Assembly (NCBI RefSeq): GCF_036231905.1
Contig: NZ_JAZARE010000011.1
Coordinates: forward strand, 186,001-250,000
Origin: CAMLIZ01 sp036231905
Lineage (GTDB): Bacteria; Pseudomonadota; Gammaproteobacteria; Burkholderiales; Burkholderiaceae_C
Direction: 5' to 3'
DNA: 64,000 nucleotides
Part shown: in pieces, positions 19,508 through 29,397 of the stretch
Numbering within the stretch: position 1 is the first letter of the stretch
Layout of the letters: every line of letters starts with the position of its first letter
The notes under the pieces: model-generated
What the model was told of the DNA's origin: nothing
Seen by the model: the letters and a program-made list of their open reading frames with translations, nothing else
Database searches by the model: none
Translations under genes and position numbers: made by a program

Positions 19508-19744
19508 ATGTCCACCTATCTTCATATCCAAGTGCCGGCACAGACGGCCATTCCCCGCGGCGCCGTGCTTGTGGGCCGCCTGATCGAAACCTTCCAGGCC
19601 TATGCCAAGGCCCGCAAGGCGGAGCGCAAGCTTCGCGAGCGTGCCCATGACGCGCGCCGGGTGCGTGAGCTGGCCAACCGCCTGCAGTCGTCCGACCCCG
19701 GCATGGCCAGCGATCTGCGCTGCATGCTCGACCGCGACTGCTGA
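19508..19744 (+). CDS. Small hypothetical protein, 78 residues
   Basis: A short protein beginning MSTYLHIQVPAQTAIPRG. It is mostly helical and basic in the middle (AKARKAERKLRERAHDARR), with an acidic end containing one Cys and a final Cys (CMLDRDC). I do not recognise the family. The pattern (helix rich in Lys, Arg and Glu, with RELANRLQSSDPGMASDL) resembles small stress or regulatory proteins common in Burkholderiales. It has an AT-richer upstream region with GGGTTTACCC about 70 bp before the start. Coding bias matches its neighbours. Confidence 0.6.
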   Translation: MSTYLHIQVPAQTAIPRGAVLVGRLIETFQAYAKARKAERKLRERAHDARRVRELANRLQSSDPGMASDLRCMLDRDC

Positions 19745-19793
19745 ACCCGCGGGCTTCGTCCGCCTCGCGGGGAGAACGCCCGCCCGGACCTGG

Positions 19794-20804
19794 TCAGGCC
19801 ATCGTGGCAGGCAGGAGCGCTTCACGGGCCAGCGCCTGCACCTCGTGGGCGGGCCTCTCCTTCAGCCGGTGGTCCGACCACACCTGGCGCCAGCGCCGCG
19901 CACCCGGCACGCCGTTCCACAAGCCCATCATGTGGCGCGATATGTGCGACCACGGCGTGCCGCGCGCCGCCTGCCGCTGCATGTAGGCCACCATGGCGTC
20001 CTCGACCGCTGCGCGCGTCAGATCGGAAGGCGGTTCGCCGAAGAAGCGCGCGTCCCACTCGGCCATCACCCAGGGGTTGTGATAGGCCTCGCGGCCGAGC
20101 ATCACGCCGTCCAGGATCTGCAGCTGTTCGGCCACCTGCTCGTTGGTCTTCACGCCGCCGTTGAGCACGATGGTCAGCTGCGGGAATTCCCCCTTCAGCT
20201 GGTGCACGAACTCGTAGCGCAGCGGCGGCACCTCGCGGTTTTCCTTCGGGCTCAGGCCCTGCAGCCAGGCGTTGCGCGCGTGGACGATGAACACCTCGCA
20301 ACCTGCGGCCGCCACGGTGCCGACGAAGTCGCGCACGAAGGCATAACTCTCGGTGCGGTCGATGCCGATGCGGTGTTTCACCGTCACCGGCAAGCTGGTG
20401 GCGTCGCGCATCGCCTTCACGCAGTCGGCCACGAGCCGCGGTTCGTTCATCAGGCAGGCGCCGAAGGCGCCGCGCTGCACCCGCTCGCTGGGGCAGCCAC
20501 AGTTGAGGTTCACCTCGTCGTAGTGCCAGCGCTGCGCCAGCCGGGCGCACGCGGCCAGGTCGTCCGGCTCGCTGCCGCCGAGCTGCAGCGCCACCGGATG
20601 CTCCTCATCGTTGTAGTCGAGGTGGCGCGGCACGTCGCCGTGCAATAGCGCGCCGGTGGTCACCATCTCGGTGTAGAGCAGCGCATGCCGGGTGATCTGG
20701 CGATGGAAGTAGCGGCAATGGTGGTCGGTCCAGTCCATCATCGGGGCCACGGACAGCCGCCAGGCACTTCTCCCAGAGGAAACTTCTTTCTCCATGGGCG
20801 GCAT
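19794..20804 (-). CDS. dusA: tRNA-dihydrouridine(20/20a) synthase DusA
   Basis: A 336-residue flavoenzyme that reduces uridine 20/20a of tRNA to dihydrouridine using NADPH. The N-terminal barrel starts SVAPMMDWTDHHCRYF and LNCGCPSERVQRGAFGACLM holds the catalytic Cys (GACLM). TVKHRIGID and FIVHARNAWLQGLSPKENRE are DusA hallmarks, and FMN-phosphate contacts follow in VLNGG and DGVMLGREAYHNPW. The start could be 20804 or the ATG three codons later; neither has a strong ribosome site. No partner genes are evident. Confidence 0.94.
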   Translation of the reverse strand: MPPMEKEVSSGRSAWRLSVAPMMDWTDHHCRYFHRQITRHALLYTEMVTTGALLHGDVPRHLDYNDEEHPVALQLGGSEPDDLAACARLAQRWHYDEVNLNCGCPSERVQRGAFGACLMNEPRLVADCVKAMRDATSLPVTVKHRIGIDRTESYAFVRDFVGTVAAAGCEVFIVHARNAWLQGLSPKENREVPPLRYEFVHQLKGEFPQLTIVLNGGVKTNEQVAEQLQILDGVMLGREAYHNPWVMAEWDARFFGEPPSDLTRAAVEDAMVAYMQRQAARGTPWSHISRHMMGLWNGVPGARRWRQVWSDHRLKERPAHEVQALAREALLPATMA

Positions 20805-20851
20805 TGTGCTGCCGACTTCCGCACTGCCACCGGCCGCGGCCGCCAGCTCGT

Positions 20852-22405
20852 TCAGTCCTTCGCACCCAGCGCGTTGGTCCGGCGTGCAGATCCTCCGGCC
20901 AGGTGCTCGTACGACAGCGTGCCGACGATGCTGCCGTTGCCGGTCAGTTGTGGGGATCGTGGCCGGAAGGACAGGTCGATGTCGTCGAACCCCAGAACCG
21001 CCGCATTGCTGCCACGCTCGTTCTTGGCGGCGTTGCTGGACGGGCAGTACCCGACGTACACGTTGGCATCGATCCGTTTCGCACCCGGTGCCTGGCCGCC
21101 GATGAAGAACGGGTACAGCTCATGGCCCGCATCGTCGTAGTAGCGCGAGAAGGCGACGAAGGTGTTGTGCTCGACGGTCAGGCCCCAGGCCCGGCTGGTG
21201 GAAGCGGATTCCACGCCGAAGGTGATCGATGCGCCATTGGACTGGTTGCCGGAGCGGTTCTTGACGAAGATGTTGTTGCGCGCCTCCAGGATGCCGCCGT
21301 CCGGCACGTCGAGCAGATAAGCCTCGGCCTGGGTGCCCGCAGCCGCACGCTGGCCGCTGAGGTAGCTGCCCTCCACCACCGTGCGCTGCGCACGCGACTT
21401 CAGCTCGTGGCCATAGAACGAATCGTGGCTCCATGACCCCCGCACCAGGAACGTGAAGCCGGGGTCGGTCTTGCTGGCGTTGATGTAGGCGTTGTGCTCG
21501 GGGCCGCCTGCGCCGCCGTTGCTGTCGAGCTCGACATTTTCGAGCAGCAGCGTGCCGCTGTTGTTGCCGGTGGCGAAGATGCCGTTGGCCGAGTGCTGCT
21601 TGAAGCCAGCGATGCGCACGCGGCGCAGCGTGAGGTCTTTCGCGCCGTTGACGTAGATGCCCGCCTTGCCGATGTTGCCTCCCCCTGCCGCGTCCACGAT
21701 GTCGATGTTCTCGATGGTGATGTTGGTGGCCGGCTTGACCACCGCGCCGCTGGCGTCGAAGCGACCCTCGATGTAGACCAGCGACTGGCCATACGTGGCG
21801 TTCGACGCGCCGGTGGCCGGGTTGACGATGACCGGCCGCACACCATCGACGGACACACCCCGGATCGTGATGTTCTCCGGCACGCTGAACACGCCCGCCG
21901 AATAGTCGGCATCGTTGGCTGCGTTGGGGCCGAGGTAGATCTGCATGTCGCGGCCGCTGTAGACCGCCGGGTAGACCTTGAACACGTCCCCGCTCCGGTA
22001 CTGCAGGTACGGCTGGCGCCGGAACGGGCCGACCGCCGTGTCCCCGCCATCGGCGCTGTTCGGCTTGGAATAGCCCTTGTCGCCGCCCAGCGAGGTGTAG
22101 GTGGCGATCACGACGCCGTTGCGCACCTGCTCGATGCGCGGTGTGCCGGACGTCGCGGGTGCATCCTGCTTCTGGATGCTCGCGGGGTTCCAGGTCCACT
22201 GCGCCGGGTAGTTGCCCGTGGCGCACTGATCGGTGCCGTACTGGGTGGCTGGGGAGTAGCCGACCTGTGACGACACCGGCGCCGACGCGGCTGGCGTGGG
22301 GGCGGCGGCCTCGCCCGGCCCTGCCCCCGCGTCGGATGACTGGGACCCGCCGCAACCTGCGAGCACCAGGGCGAAAAGCAACACGGCTATCTTCTTGCTG
22401 GACAT
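20852..22405 (-). CDS. Secreted lipoprotein with right-handed beta-helix fold
   Basis: A 517-residue lipoprotein: signal peptide with lipobox LAGC (Cys18), a Ser/Ala/Pro-rich linker to about 50, then a long repeat-rich region with the short turns of a right-handed parallel beta-helix (NITIRGVSVDGVRP, NITIENIDIV, DLTLRRVRIAGF, TLLLENVELDSNGG). Such folds are found in pectate lyases, alginate lyases and other polysaccharide-acting proteins, but no catalytic residues can be named. The start at 22405 is preceded by GGAGGAG. It lies next to two GH16 genes, so a role in polysaccharide binding or breakdown is plausible. Confidence 0.82.
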   Translation of the reverse strand: MSSKKIAVLLFALVLAGCGGSQSSDAGAGPGEAAAPTPAASAPVSSQVGYSPATQYGTDQCATGNYPAQWTWNPASIQKQDAPATSGTPRIEQVRNGVVIATYTSLGGDKGYSKPNSADGGDTAVGPFRRQPYLQYRSGDVFKVYPAVYSGRDMQIYLGPNAANDADYSAGVFSVPENITIRGVSVDGVRPVIVNPATGASNATYGQSLVYIEGRFDASGAVVKPATNITIENIDIVDAAGGGNIGKAGIYVNGAKDLTLRRVRIAGFKQHSANGIFATGNNSGTLLLENVELDSNGGAGGPEHNAYINASKTDPGFTFLVRGSWSHDSFYGHELKSRAQRTVVEGSYLSGQRAAAGTQAEAYLLDVPDGGILEARNNIFVKNRSGNQSNGASITFGVESASTSRAWGLTVEHNTFVAFSRYYDDAGHELYPFFIGGQAPGAKRIDANVYVGYCPSSNAAKNERGSNAAVLGFDDIDLSFRPRSPQLTGNGSIVGTLSYEHLAGGSARRTNALGAKD

Positions 22406-22623
22406 CTTCCGTCTCTCCTCCGAGGTGGCGAAGTAGGCCGAAAGACCAGCGCAGCCGTCAACCACTGAAGAGATCGGTTACGACACAAAACGGCGCTCTG
22501 CGTGAACTTGGCCTTCCCATCGTGCCGAACGAATCGCCTGCTGCGTCGCTGGCGCCGGCACATGGGTTGCCGCCGTTTGCCGGGCGCCTTCATCCGCCCT
22601 CACGCCCCCGCAGCATCCTCCAC

Positions 22624-23130
22624 ATGGACACCGCCCGCCTGTTCCTGGCGCTCTGGCCCGACGAAGCCATCCGCGCCCATCTTGCTCGTGCGCAGGCCAC
22701 CCTGCCTTGGCCGGCCGGCGCCCGCCCGACCCTTGCGGAAAACCTGCACGCCACGCTGCACTTCATCGGCGCGGTGCCAAGCGATCGCCTCGTGGCGCTG
22801 ATACCCGCGTTGGCCGTCCCGCCGCGCCGCATCGAGCTGCAGTTGGACCGGCTGGAGCTCTGGCCCAACGGCATTGCCGCCTGGGTGCCCGGCACCACCC
22901 CTGCCGCCCTGCGGGCGCTGCACGGCGAGCTCGAAGAACGCCTGCGCGACCTGCAGCTGCCCGTCGAAGCCCGGCCCTATCGGCCGCACGTGACACTCGC
23001 GCGCCGTGCCACCGGCCTGGACTCTCGAACCCCGGGCGCACTGCCGCCGCTGCAATGGCATTGTGACGGGCATGCCCTGGTGGAGTCGGCCGCGGGCCGG
23101 TACCGCGTGCTGCATCGCTACGACGCCTGA
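22624..23130 (+). CDS. thpR: RNA 2',3'-cyclic phosphodiesterase (LigT/ThpR)
   Basis: A 168-residue 2H phosphoesterase. The two H-x-T-L motifs are HATLHFIG (about residue 41) and HVTLARRA (about 123), the two catalytic histidines of the family. It opens 2',3'-cyclic phosphate ends of RNA; older annotations call it 2'-5' RNA ligase. The frame is open far upstream, but the start at 22624 (MDTARLFLALWPDE) is the conserved N-terminus. It precedes a small gene of unknown function by 63 bp. Confidence 0.88.
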   Translation: MDTARLFLALWPDEAIRAHLARAQATLPWPAGARPTLAENLHATLHFIGAVPSDRLVALIPALAVPPRRIELQLDRLELWPNGIAAWVPGTTPAALRALHGELEERLRDLQLPVEARPYRPHVTLARRATGLDSRTPGALPPLQWHCDGHALVESAAGRYRVLHRYDA

Positions 23131-23193
23131 GCCGCTTCATGCCGTGAAGCCCCTGCGGCGCTCTCGGCGCACCGGCAGCGCTATGGTGAGCCC

Positions 23194-23469
23194 ATGACAG
23201 TTCGCGTCGAATGCGGCCCGTCCGCCCAGGGGGAGCCAGAGCCGGTGGTGCTGTGGCTGGGCCGGCGCCGCCTGCAGGTGCTGGAGGTGGTGGACCGCTG
23301 GTTCGCACCGGCCATGCGCTGGTTCAAGGTGCACACCGAGGACGGGCAGCTCTATGTGCTGCGGCTGGACGAACACTCCGGCCGCTGGGAACTGGCGGCG
23401 CTGACCCGCCAGGCCGACGCGCCCAATTCTGCGCACCCGGCATCCCGCGGCCCGCGCATGAGCCACTGA
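23194..23469 (+). CDS. Small hypothetical protein (DUF6504-like)
   Basis: A 91-residue protein: VVLWLGRRRLQVLEVVDRWF, then WFKVHTEDGQLYVLRLDEHS and WELAAL. The alternation of aromatic residues with charged strands suggests a small beta barrel. It resembles the short domain I know as DUF6504, often found near the ImuA/ImuB/DnaE2 translesion genes, but no such genes are here. The last 20 residues are Pro/Ser/Arg-rich and probably disordered. Function unknown. Confidence 0.6.
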   Translation: MTVRVECGPSAQGEPEPVVLWLGRRRLQVLEVVDRWFAPAMRWFKVHTEDGQLYVLRLDEHSGRWELAALTRQADAPNSAHPASRGPRMSH

Positions 23470-23636
23470 TCCGGCCGGGGCGCACGCCCGCCTTGTCACC
23501 CCCTGTCACCCCCGCCGGCCCCGCGCTGGCGCGCCGCACTTCCAGAATCGAACCGCGTCGCGGCCCGCCATGCGGCATCCAGCCCGCATCACTGCGCCGC
23601 ACGGCGTGTCGTGCAGTCCATTCATCGGGGAGTGTC

Positions 23637-25937
23637 ATGTATTCCAACTCAGGTCTGATCAGAAACCTGGCCAGGTGGGGGCGCACAGCAGCCCTGCTGG
23701 CCGCGGGCGCCGCGCTCGGCAGCGCGGCGATGGCGCAAACGCCCACCACGGCGGTGGCCCAGCACTCGGGCAAGTGCCTGGACGTGCGCGGCGGCCCGGG
23801 CGCCACCGGCGACGGCGCGCGCATCGAACAATGGGCCTGCACCGGCCAGTCCAACCAGGCGTGGACGCTGAAGGACATGGGCGGTGCGCGCTACGAGTTC
23901 ATCGCCAACCACAGCGGCAAGTGCATGGAGGTGCTCAACGGCGCCACCGCCAACGGCGCGGCCATCCAGCAGGCCACTTGCACCGGCATGCCGCAGCAGC
24001 TGTGGACGCTCAAGAGCCAGGGCAATGGCACGTACCAGGTGCTGTCAGTGCCCAGCGGCCGCTGTCTTGACGTGACCGGTGGCCCCACCGCCACCGCCGA
24101 CGGCGTGTTCACCGAGCTGTGGGACTGCACCGGCCAGGCCAACCAGATCTGGGCCCTGACGCCGCCCGCCACCGCGCAGGCGCAGCAGGTGGTGGTGCAG
24201 CATTCCGGCCAGTGCCTGGACGTGCGCGGCGGCGTGGCCGCCACGGCCGATGGCGCCCTCATCGAGCAGTGGCCCTGCAGCGGCATGGACAACCAGAAAT
24301 GGACCCTGCGCGACATGGGCAACTCCAGGTTCGAACTGGTGGTCACCAGCAGCGGCAAGTGCATCGAGGTCAGGAACGGCGGCACCGCCAACGGCTCGGC
24401 CATCCAGCAGGCCACCTGCACCGGCAGCACGCGCCAGCTGTGGACCGTGAAGCCGCTGGGCGGCGGGCAGAACCAGATCATTGCCGCGGGCAGCGGCCGC
24501 TGCCTGGACGTGACCGGCGGCCCCGGCGCCACCGCGCAGGGCACCCTCACCGAGCTGTGGGACTGCACGGGCCAGCCCAACCAGTCGTGGGCCTTCAGCG
24601 CCAGCGGCTCCACCCCACCGCCGCCCACCGGCACGCCGGGGCCCTATGGCCAGGATGCCTCGCAATACAACCTGGTGTTCGCCGACGAGTTCGAAGGCAC
24701 CAGCCTGGACACCAGCAAGTGGATCGATCACCTCTGGTACCAGCCCGCCGACACCACGCCCAACTATGCGGTGAGCAACGGCAGCCTCAAGATCTGGCCC
24801 GTGGCCGGCACCGACTACAAGCGCGACTACCGCCACATCACCACCGACGGGCGCTACTACCAGACCTACGGCTTCTACGAGATCGAGGCCAAGCTGCCGC
24901 GCGGCAAGGGCCCGTGGCCGGCGTTCTGGCTCTACAACCACGATTCCGCCGGCGACTTCCGCCCCGAGATCGACATCATGGAGGCCTACCCGGGTGGCGG
25001 CCCGAACAGCGGCTGGTCCGACGCCAACCTGCACCCCACCGCCTTTGCGGCCACTGTGTGGCGCGGCAACCCGGGCGACCAGGCCGGCTTCAAGATGCTA
25101 CAGACCACCGACCTGTCCGCCGGCTTCCACAAGTACGCGGTGAAGTGGGAACCGGGCAAGCAGACCTTCTACTTCGACGGCCAGCCGTTCTACACGCTCA
25201 ACGTGAGCATGAGCAATCGCATGTACATCCTGCTCAGCTTCCAGTTCGGCAGCGCCAGCGGGCCGGGCGATGCCAGCACCCCCACCGGGCAAGGCAACTC
25301 GTTCGAGGTGCGCTATGTGCGGGCCTGGAGCTTCAAGAACGCGCAGACCGCGGCCAAGGTGGTGGCCTACCACGGCGACTCCACCGTCTGGGGCTACCGC
25401 TCCGGCGTGGGCGACCAGGTGCCCACGCCGGCACCCAGGGCCTTTGCCGATGCCCTCATCGCCGCCGGCCGCGAGGTGGATGTGCGCAACGAGGGCGTGA
25501 GCGGCACCACCGCCTGCGACCTGCTCAACGGCACCGACGGCAAACACGCGCCGTGGTCCAGCTACATCGCCTCGTCGCCCGCGCAGGCGGTGATCATCAA
25601 CCACGCGATCAACGACGAATGGCGCTACGACGTGGCCACCTACCAGTCCTGCCTGCGCCAGCTGGCGCAGCTGGCCAAGGGCCGCGGCAAGCAGGTGATC
25701 TTCGAGACCCCCAACCCCACGCGCGACAGCGGCCCGAATGGGCTGGACGTGTACGTCAACGCCATGAAGCAGGTGGCCTCGCAGGAGGGCCTGCCAGTGA
25801 TCGACCAGTACGCCAACCTCACGGCCTACCTCAACGGCCGCAGCATCACCACGATCTGCCCGGACGGGGTGCATCCGAGCGAGGACGTGTACATGATGAA
25901 GGGCCAGTACGCGGCACAGCGGTTCGCCGGCATGTGA
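23637..25937 (+). CDS. Secreted CBM13-CBM13-GH16-SGNH multidomain carbohydrate-active enzyme
   Basis: A 766-residue exported protein. Order: signal peptide (1-33, ending AMA), two ricin-type CBM13 modules (about 36-175 and 182-322) that repeat with a 146-residue (438-bp) period, a Pro/Thr linker near 325-335, a GH16 glycanase domain (about 340-570) and an SGNH/GDSL esterase domain (about 573-766). GH16 catalytic residues are Glu444, Asp446 and Glu449 (EIDIME). The SGNH blocks are GDS with Ser582, the Gly of NEGVSG, the Asn of INHAIND and Asp743/His746 (DGVHPS). It probably cuts a beta-glucan or galactan and removes acyl substituents. A hairpin follows the gene. Confidence 0.9.
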   Translation: MYSNSGLIRNLARWGRTAALLAAGAALGSAAMAQTPTTAVAQHSGKCLDVRGGPGATGDGARIEQWACTGQSNQAWTLKDMGGARYEFIANHSGKCMEVLNGATANGAAIQQATCTGMPQQLWTLKSQGNGTYQVLSVPSGRCLDVTGGPTATADGVFTELWDCTGQANQIWALTPPATAQAQQVVVQHSGQCLDVRGGVAATADGALIEQWPCSGMDNQKWTLRDMGNSRFELVVTSSGKCIEVRNGGTANGSAIQQATCTGSTRQLWTVKPLGGGQNQIIAAGSGRCLDVTGGPGATAQGTLTELWDCTGQPNQSWAFSASGSTPPPPTGTPGPYGQDASQYNLVFADEFEGTSLDTSKWIDHLWYQPADTTPNYAVSNGSLKIWPVAGTDYKRDYRHITTDGRYYQTYGFYEIEAKLPRGKGPWPAFWLYNHDSAGDFRPEIDIMEAYPGGGPNSGWSDANLHPTAFAATVWRGNPGDQAGFKMLQTTDLSAGFHKYAVKWEPGKQTFYFDGQPFYTLNVSMSNRMYILLSFQFGSASGPGDASTPTGQGNSFEVRYVRAWSFKNAQTAAKVVAYHGDSTVWGYRSGVGDQVPTPAPRAFADALIAAGREVDVRNEGVSGTTACDLLNGTDGKHAPWSSYIASSPAQAVIINHAINDEWRYDVATYQSCLRQLAQLAKGRGKQVIFETPNPTRDSGPNGLDVYVNAMKQVASQEGLPVIDQYANLTAYLNGRSITTICPDGVHPSEDVYMMKGQYAAQRFAGM

Positions 25938-25954
25938 CCGGTCGCTGAAGCGAC

Positions 25955-25981
25955 ACGGCTGTGCGCGATTCGCACAGCCGT
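25955..25981 (+). terminator. Hairpin after the CBM13-GH16-SGNH gene
   Basis: ACGGCTGTGCG, loop CGATT, CGCACAGCCGT: a perfect 11-bp stem 18 bp after the stop codon. No T-run follows (the next bases are AACGGCTTGAAAAAG), so termination may need Rho or the stem may protect the 3' end. Confidence 0.5.
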
Positions 25982-26071
25982 AACGGCTTGAAAAAGCGCG
26001 GCCTGGCGCGGTGATGCCCCACCGATACTCCGGGCCGGGCCGCGCGGGTCGGACATCTGCCGGTCCGTTGC

Positions 26072-27436
26072 ATGACGGCCGACACCACCGCACCTCCCCA
26101 GCAGCAACAGCACACGGCCACGCCGGCTTTGGCACTGCCACGCAACGTGGTGGAGGCAGAGCTCAACCGCATGCTCGCCAGCCCCGAGTTCGCGCCCTCG
26201 CCACGCCAGCAGCGCTTCCTGCAGTACCTGGTGCACCACGCGTTGGCCGGCCAGGGCGTCACCCTGAAGGAGACGGTGCTGGCGGTCGAAGTGTTCGGCC
26301 GCCATGCCGACCGGTTCGATCCCCGGCAGGACAGCATCGTGCGGGTGGAGGCCGGCCGGCTGCGCCGCCGGCTCGCGCGCTACTACGGCGGCAGCGGCAA
26401 GGGCTCCTGCATGCGGGTGGAGCTGCCGGTGGGCAGCTACGTGCCGCTGCTGCACGCCCATCAGGCGCTCAAGGATGCGGCGGCCACGCGTCGCGCTCGC
26501 GACCTGGTCGAGCGGGGCGAGAACTTCCTGCGCCAGACCAGCGAGGAGGCCATGCGCAAGGCGCTGCAGCGCTTCCAGGCAGCAGTGCGTGAAGCGCCCG
26601 CCTATGCCCGCGCCTACAAGGGCCTGGCGCGCGCCTGCACCGGCCTGGTGGCGTGCTGGCACGAACCCGCAACGCCCTGGATCGCGGATGCGCTGGCGGC
26701 GTTCAAGCATGCCGCGGCGCTGGACCCGTCGGACGCCGAGACCGTGATGCTGATCGGCGGCCTGCACCACCGCTACGACCACGACTGGGCCTTGGCCCGG
26801 CCGTGGCTGGAGCGCGCCGTGGAGATGAGCCCGAACAACGCGATCGTGCGCTGCGGGCGCGGCTTCTACCTGGTGCTGGCCGGTGCTGACGAGGAGGCGG
26901 AGCAGGAGCTGCAGCTCGCGCGTCGGCTCGACCCTCACTTCCTGCAGGCGCGCCAGTTCATGGCCGGGCTTCGGGTGGCACAGCGCCGCTGGGACGATGC
27001 GGACAAGGAACTGGAGGCGCTGCTGGACATCGCGCCCGGGTACTTCTCGGCCCAGCTCACCGTGGCCGACGTGTTGCGCTATCGCGGCCGGCTCGAGGCG
27101 GCGCAGGTGGTGTATCGCCGCGTGCAGCACGCCTTTCCCACGCATGCCGCCGGCTGGCTGGGCGAGGCCCAGGTGTTTGCCTTGCAAGGCCAGAGCAACG
27201 CATGCGAACAGGCCATCGCCCAGGCGCGCGAACGCATGGGCGGCACCATTCCCACCTATGCGATGGCCAAGGTGCTGGCGTGTGCGGGCCAGGTGGACCA
27301 GACGCTGGCGCTGCTGCGCGAGAGTGCTGCCACTCGCGACCCGGGTTTCCTGTTCGGCAACATCGAGCCGGCCTTCGATCCCTTGCGCAACCACCCGGAC
27401 TTCGTGGCGCTGTACCGGCGCGTTCGCGCGCCGTAG
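26072..27436 (+). CDS. Winged-helix/TPR protein, probable transcriptional regulator
   Basis: A 454-residue cytoplasmic protein. Residues about 25-120 carry a motif known from a family of winged-helix regulators with C-terminal TPR or TolB parts: SPRQQRFLQYLVHHAL, LKETVLAVEVFGR, DSIVRVEAGRLRRRLARYY. The remaining two thirds contain TPR helices (ALQRFQAAVREAPAYARAYK, ALAAFKHAAALDPSDAE and others). DNA binding is inferred from the family. It stands between two GH16 genes, one upstream on the same strand and one convergent, so it may sense glycan breakdown or regulate this locus. No signal peptide or membrane segment is present. Confidence 0.72.
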   Translation: MTADTTAPPQQQQHTATPALALPRNVVEAELNRMLASPEFAPSPRQQRFLQYLVHHALAGQGVTLKETVLAVEVFGRHADRFDPRQDSIVRVEAGRLRRRLARYYGGSGKGSCMRVELPVGSYVPLLHAHQALKDAAATRRARDLVERGENFLRQTSEEAMRKALQRFQAAVREAPAYARAYKGLARACTGLVACWHEPATPWIADALAAFKHAAALDPSDAETVMLIGGLHHRYDHDWALARPWLERAVEMSPNNAIVRCGRGFYLVLAGADEEAEQELQLARRLDPHFLQARQFMAGLRVAQRRWDDADKELEALLDIAPGYFSAQLTVADVLRYRGRLEAAQVVYRRVQHAFPTHAAGWLGEAQVFALQGQSNACEQAIAQARERMGGTIPTYAMAKVLACAGQVDQTLALLRESAATRDPGFLFGNIEPAFDPLRNHPDFVALYRRVRAP

Positions 27437-27468
27437 CATGGGCCGCGTAAGCGGCCCGTGCCGAACAA

Positions 27469-28620
<1,152 letters not shown>

Positions 28621-28641
28621 GCAGGAACCTCCGCCTATGAA

Positions 28642-28695
28642 AGCGCAACCATTGCGCTGCCAGGAAATTCTGCAAGCGCGTTGAAAGCGATTTCA
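28642..28695 (-). promoter_or_regulatory. Two LacI-type operator-like dyads upstream of the GH16-CBM6 gene
   Basis: TGAAAGCGATTTCA (28682-28695, TGAAA-N4-TTTCA) has the CG-centred form of LacI-family operators that control sugar genes. AGCGCAACCATTGCGCT (28642-28658, 7-bp arms, 3-nt centre) lies between it and the start codon. Their distance from the gene (62-75 and 22-38 bp) suits repression by a carbohydrate-responsive factor. No LacI-type gene is in the window. Confidence 0.5.
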
Positions 28696-28890
28696 GATGG
28701 GTTTACCCGCACTGGCTCGCAAGGTCGTTTTCAGATGTGTGCAGATGTGGATGCATGGGCCCGCGGTCGTCGGGCGATACGGGCCCGGGCACGCGTCAGC
28801 AAACCCTGACATCGGGTGCGCTGGCCCGCTGATGCCATGCCCGCAGCGCGCTGCCTATGCTGCGCGGACCGCATAGTTGATGGATGGACC

Positions 28891-29397
28891 ATGTACGCTG
28901 CAAGCACCACGCCGACGGCCACGGCTGCCCTGCCCCCGCAACGCCAACCCGTGCGCACGCCGCGCGCCAAGGGCCGCGCCGGCCGCGAGCTCTCCGAGCA
29001 GGAGGTGCTCGCCATGGCACCGGACGACTACATGAACGAGCTGCAGCTGGACTTCTTCCGCGCGCGGCTGGAGGCCCTGCGCGCCGGCCTCGAGGAGAAG
29101 GCGCAGGCCACCACGCAGGGCCTGCGCGAAGTGGAACTGGGCGCACCCGACCTCGCCGACCGCGCCACCATCGAGGAAGAGCATGCACTGGAGCTGCGCA
29201 CGCGTGACCGCGAACGCAAGCTGCTGCGCAAGATCGAGGAGTCGCTGCAGCGCATCAGCAGCGGCGACTACGGTTGGTGCGAAGAGACCGGCGAAGAGAT
29301 CGGCGTGGCGCGCCTGATCGCACGCCCCACCGCCACCTTGACGGTGGAGGCGCAGGCGCGGCGCGAACTGCGCCACCGCATGTTCGGCGAGCAGTGA
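28891..29397 (+). CDS. dksA: DksA/TraR-family RNA polymerase-binding protein with degenerate zinc site
   Basis: A 168-residue DksA-type regulator that should enter the secondary channel of RNA polymerase and act with ppGpp. The coiled-coil part is DYMNELQLDFFRARLEALR to about residue 100. The finger region reads GDYGWCEETGEEIGVARLIARPTATLTVEAQ, so of the four zinc-binding cysteines only the first remains; the others are Thr, Thr and Ala. Similar cysteine-poor DksA proteins occur in other proteobacteria and work without zinc. The coiled-coil tip DLADRATIEEE keeps the acidic residues thought to act in catalysis. The N-terminal 40 residues are basic and disordered-looking. The stop overlaps the next gene. 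Confidence 0.85.
   Translation: MYAASTTPTATAALPPQRQPVRTPRAKGRAGRELSEQEVLAMAPDDYMNELQLDFFRARLEALRAGLEEKAQATTQGLREVELGAPDLADRATIEEEHALELRTRDRERKLLRKIEESLQRISSGDYGWCEETGEEIGVARLIARPTATLTVEAQARRELRHRMFGEQ

Noticed and set aside
23757..24600. Tandem repeat as a non-coding repeat array
   Set aside because: The 438-bp period is explained by the two CBM13 modules of one protein.
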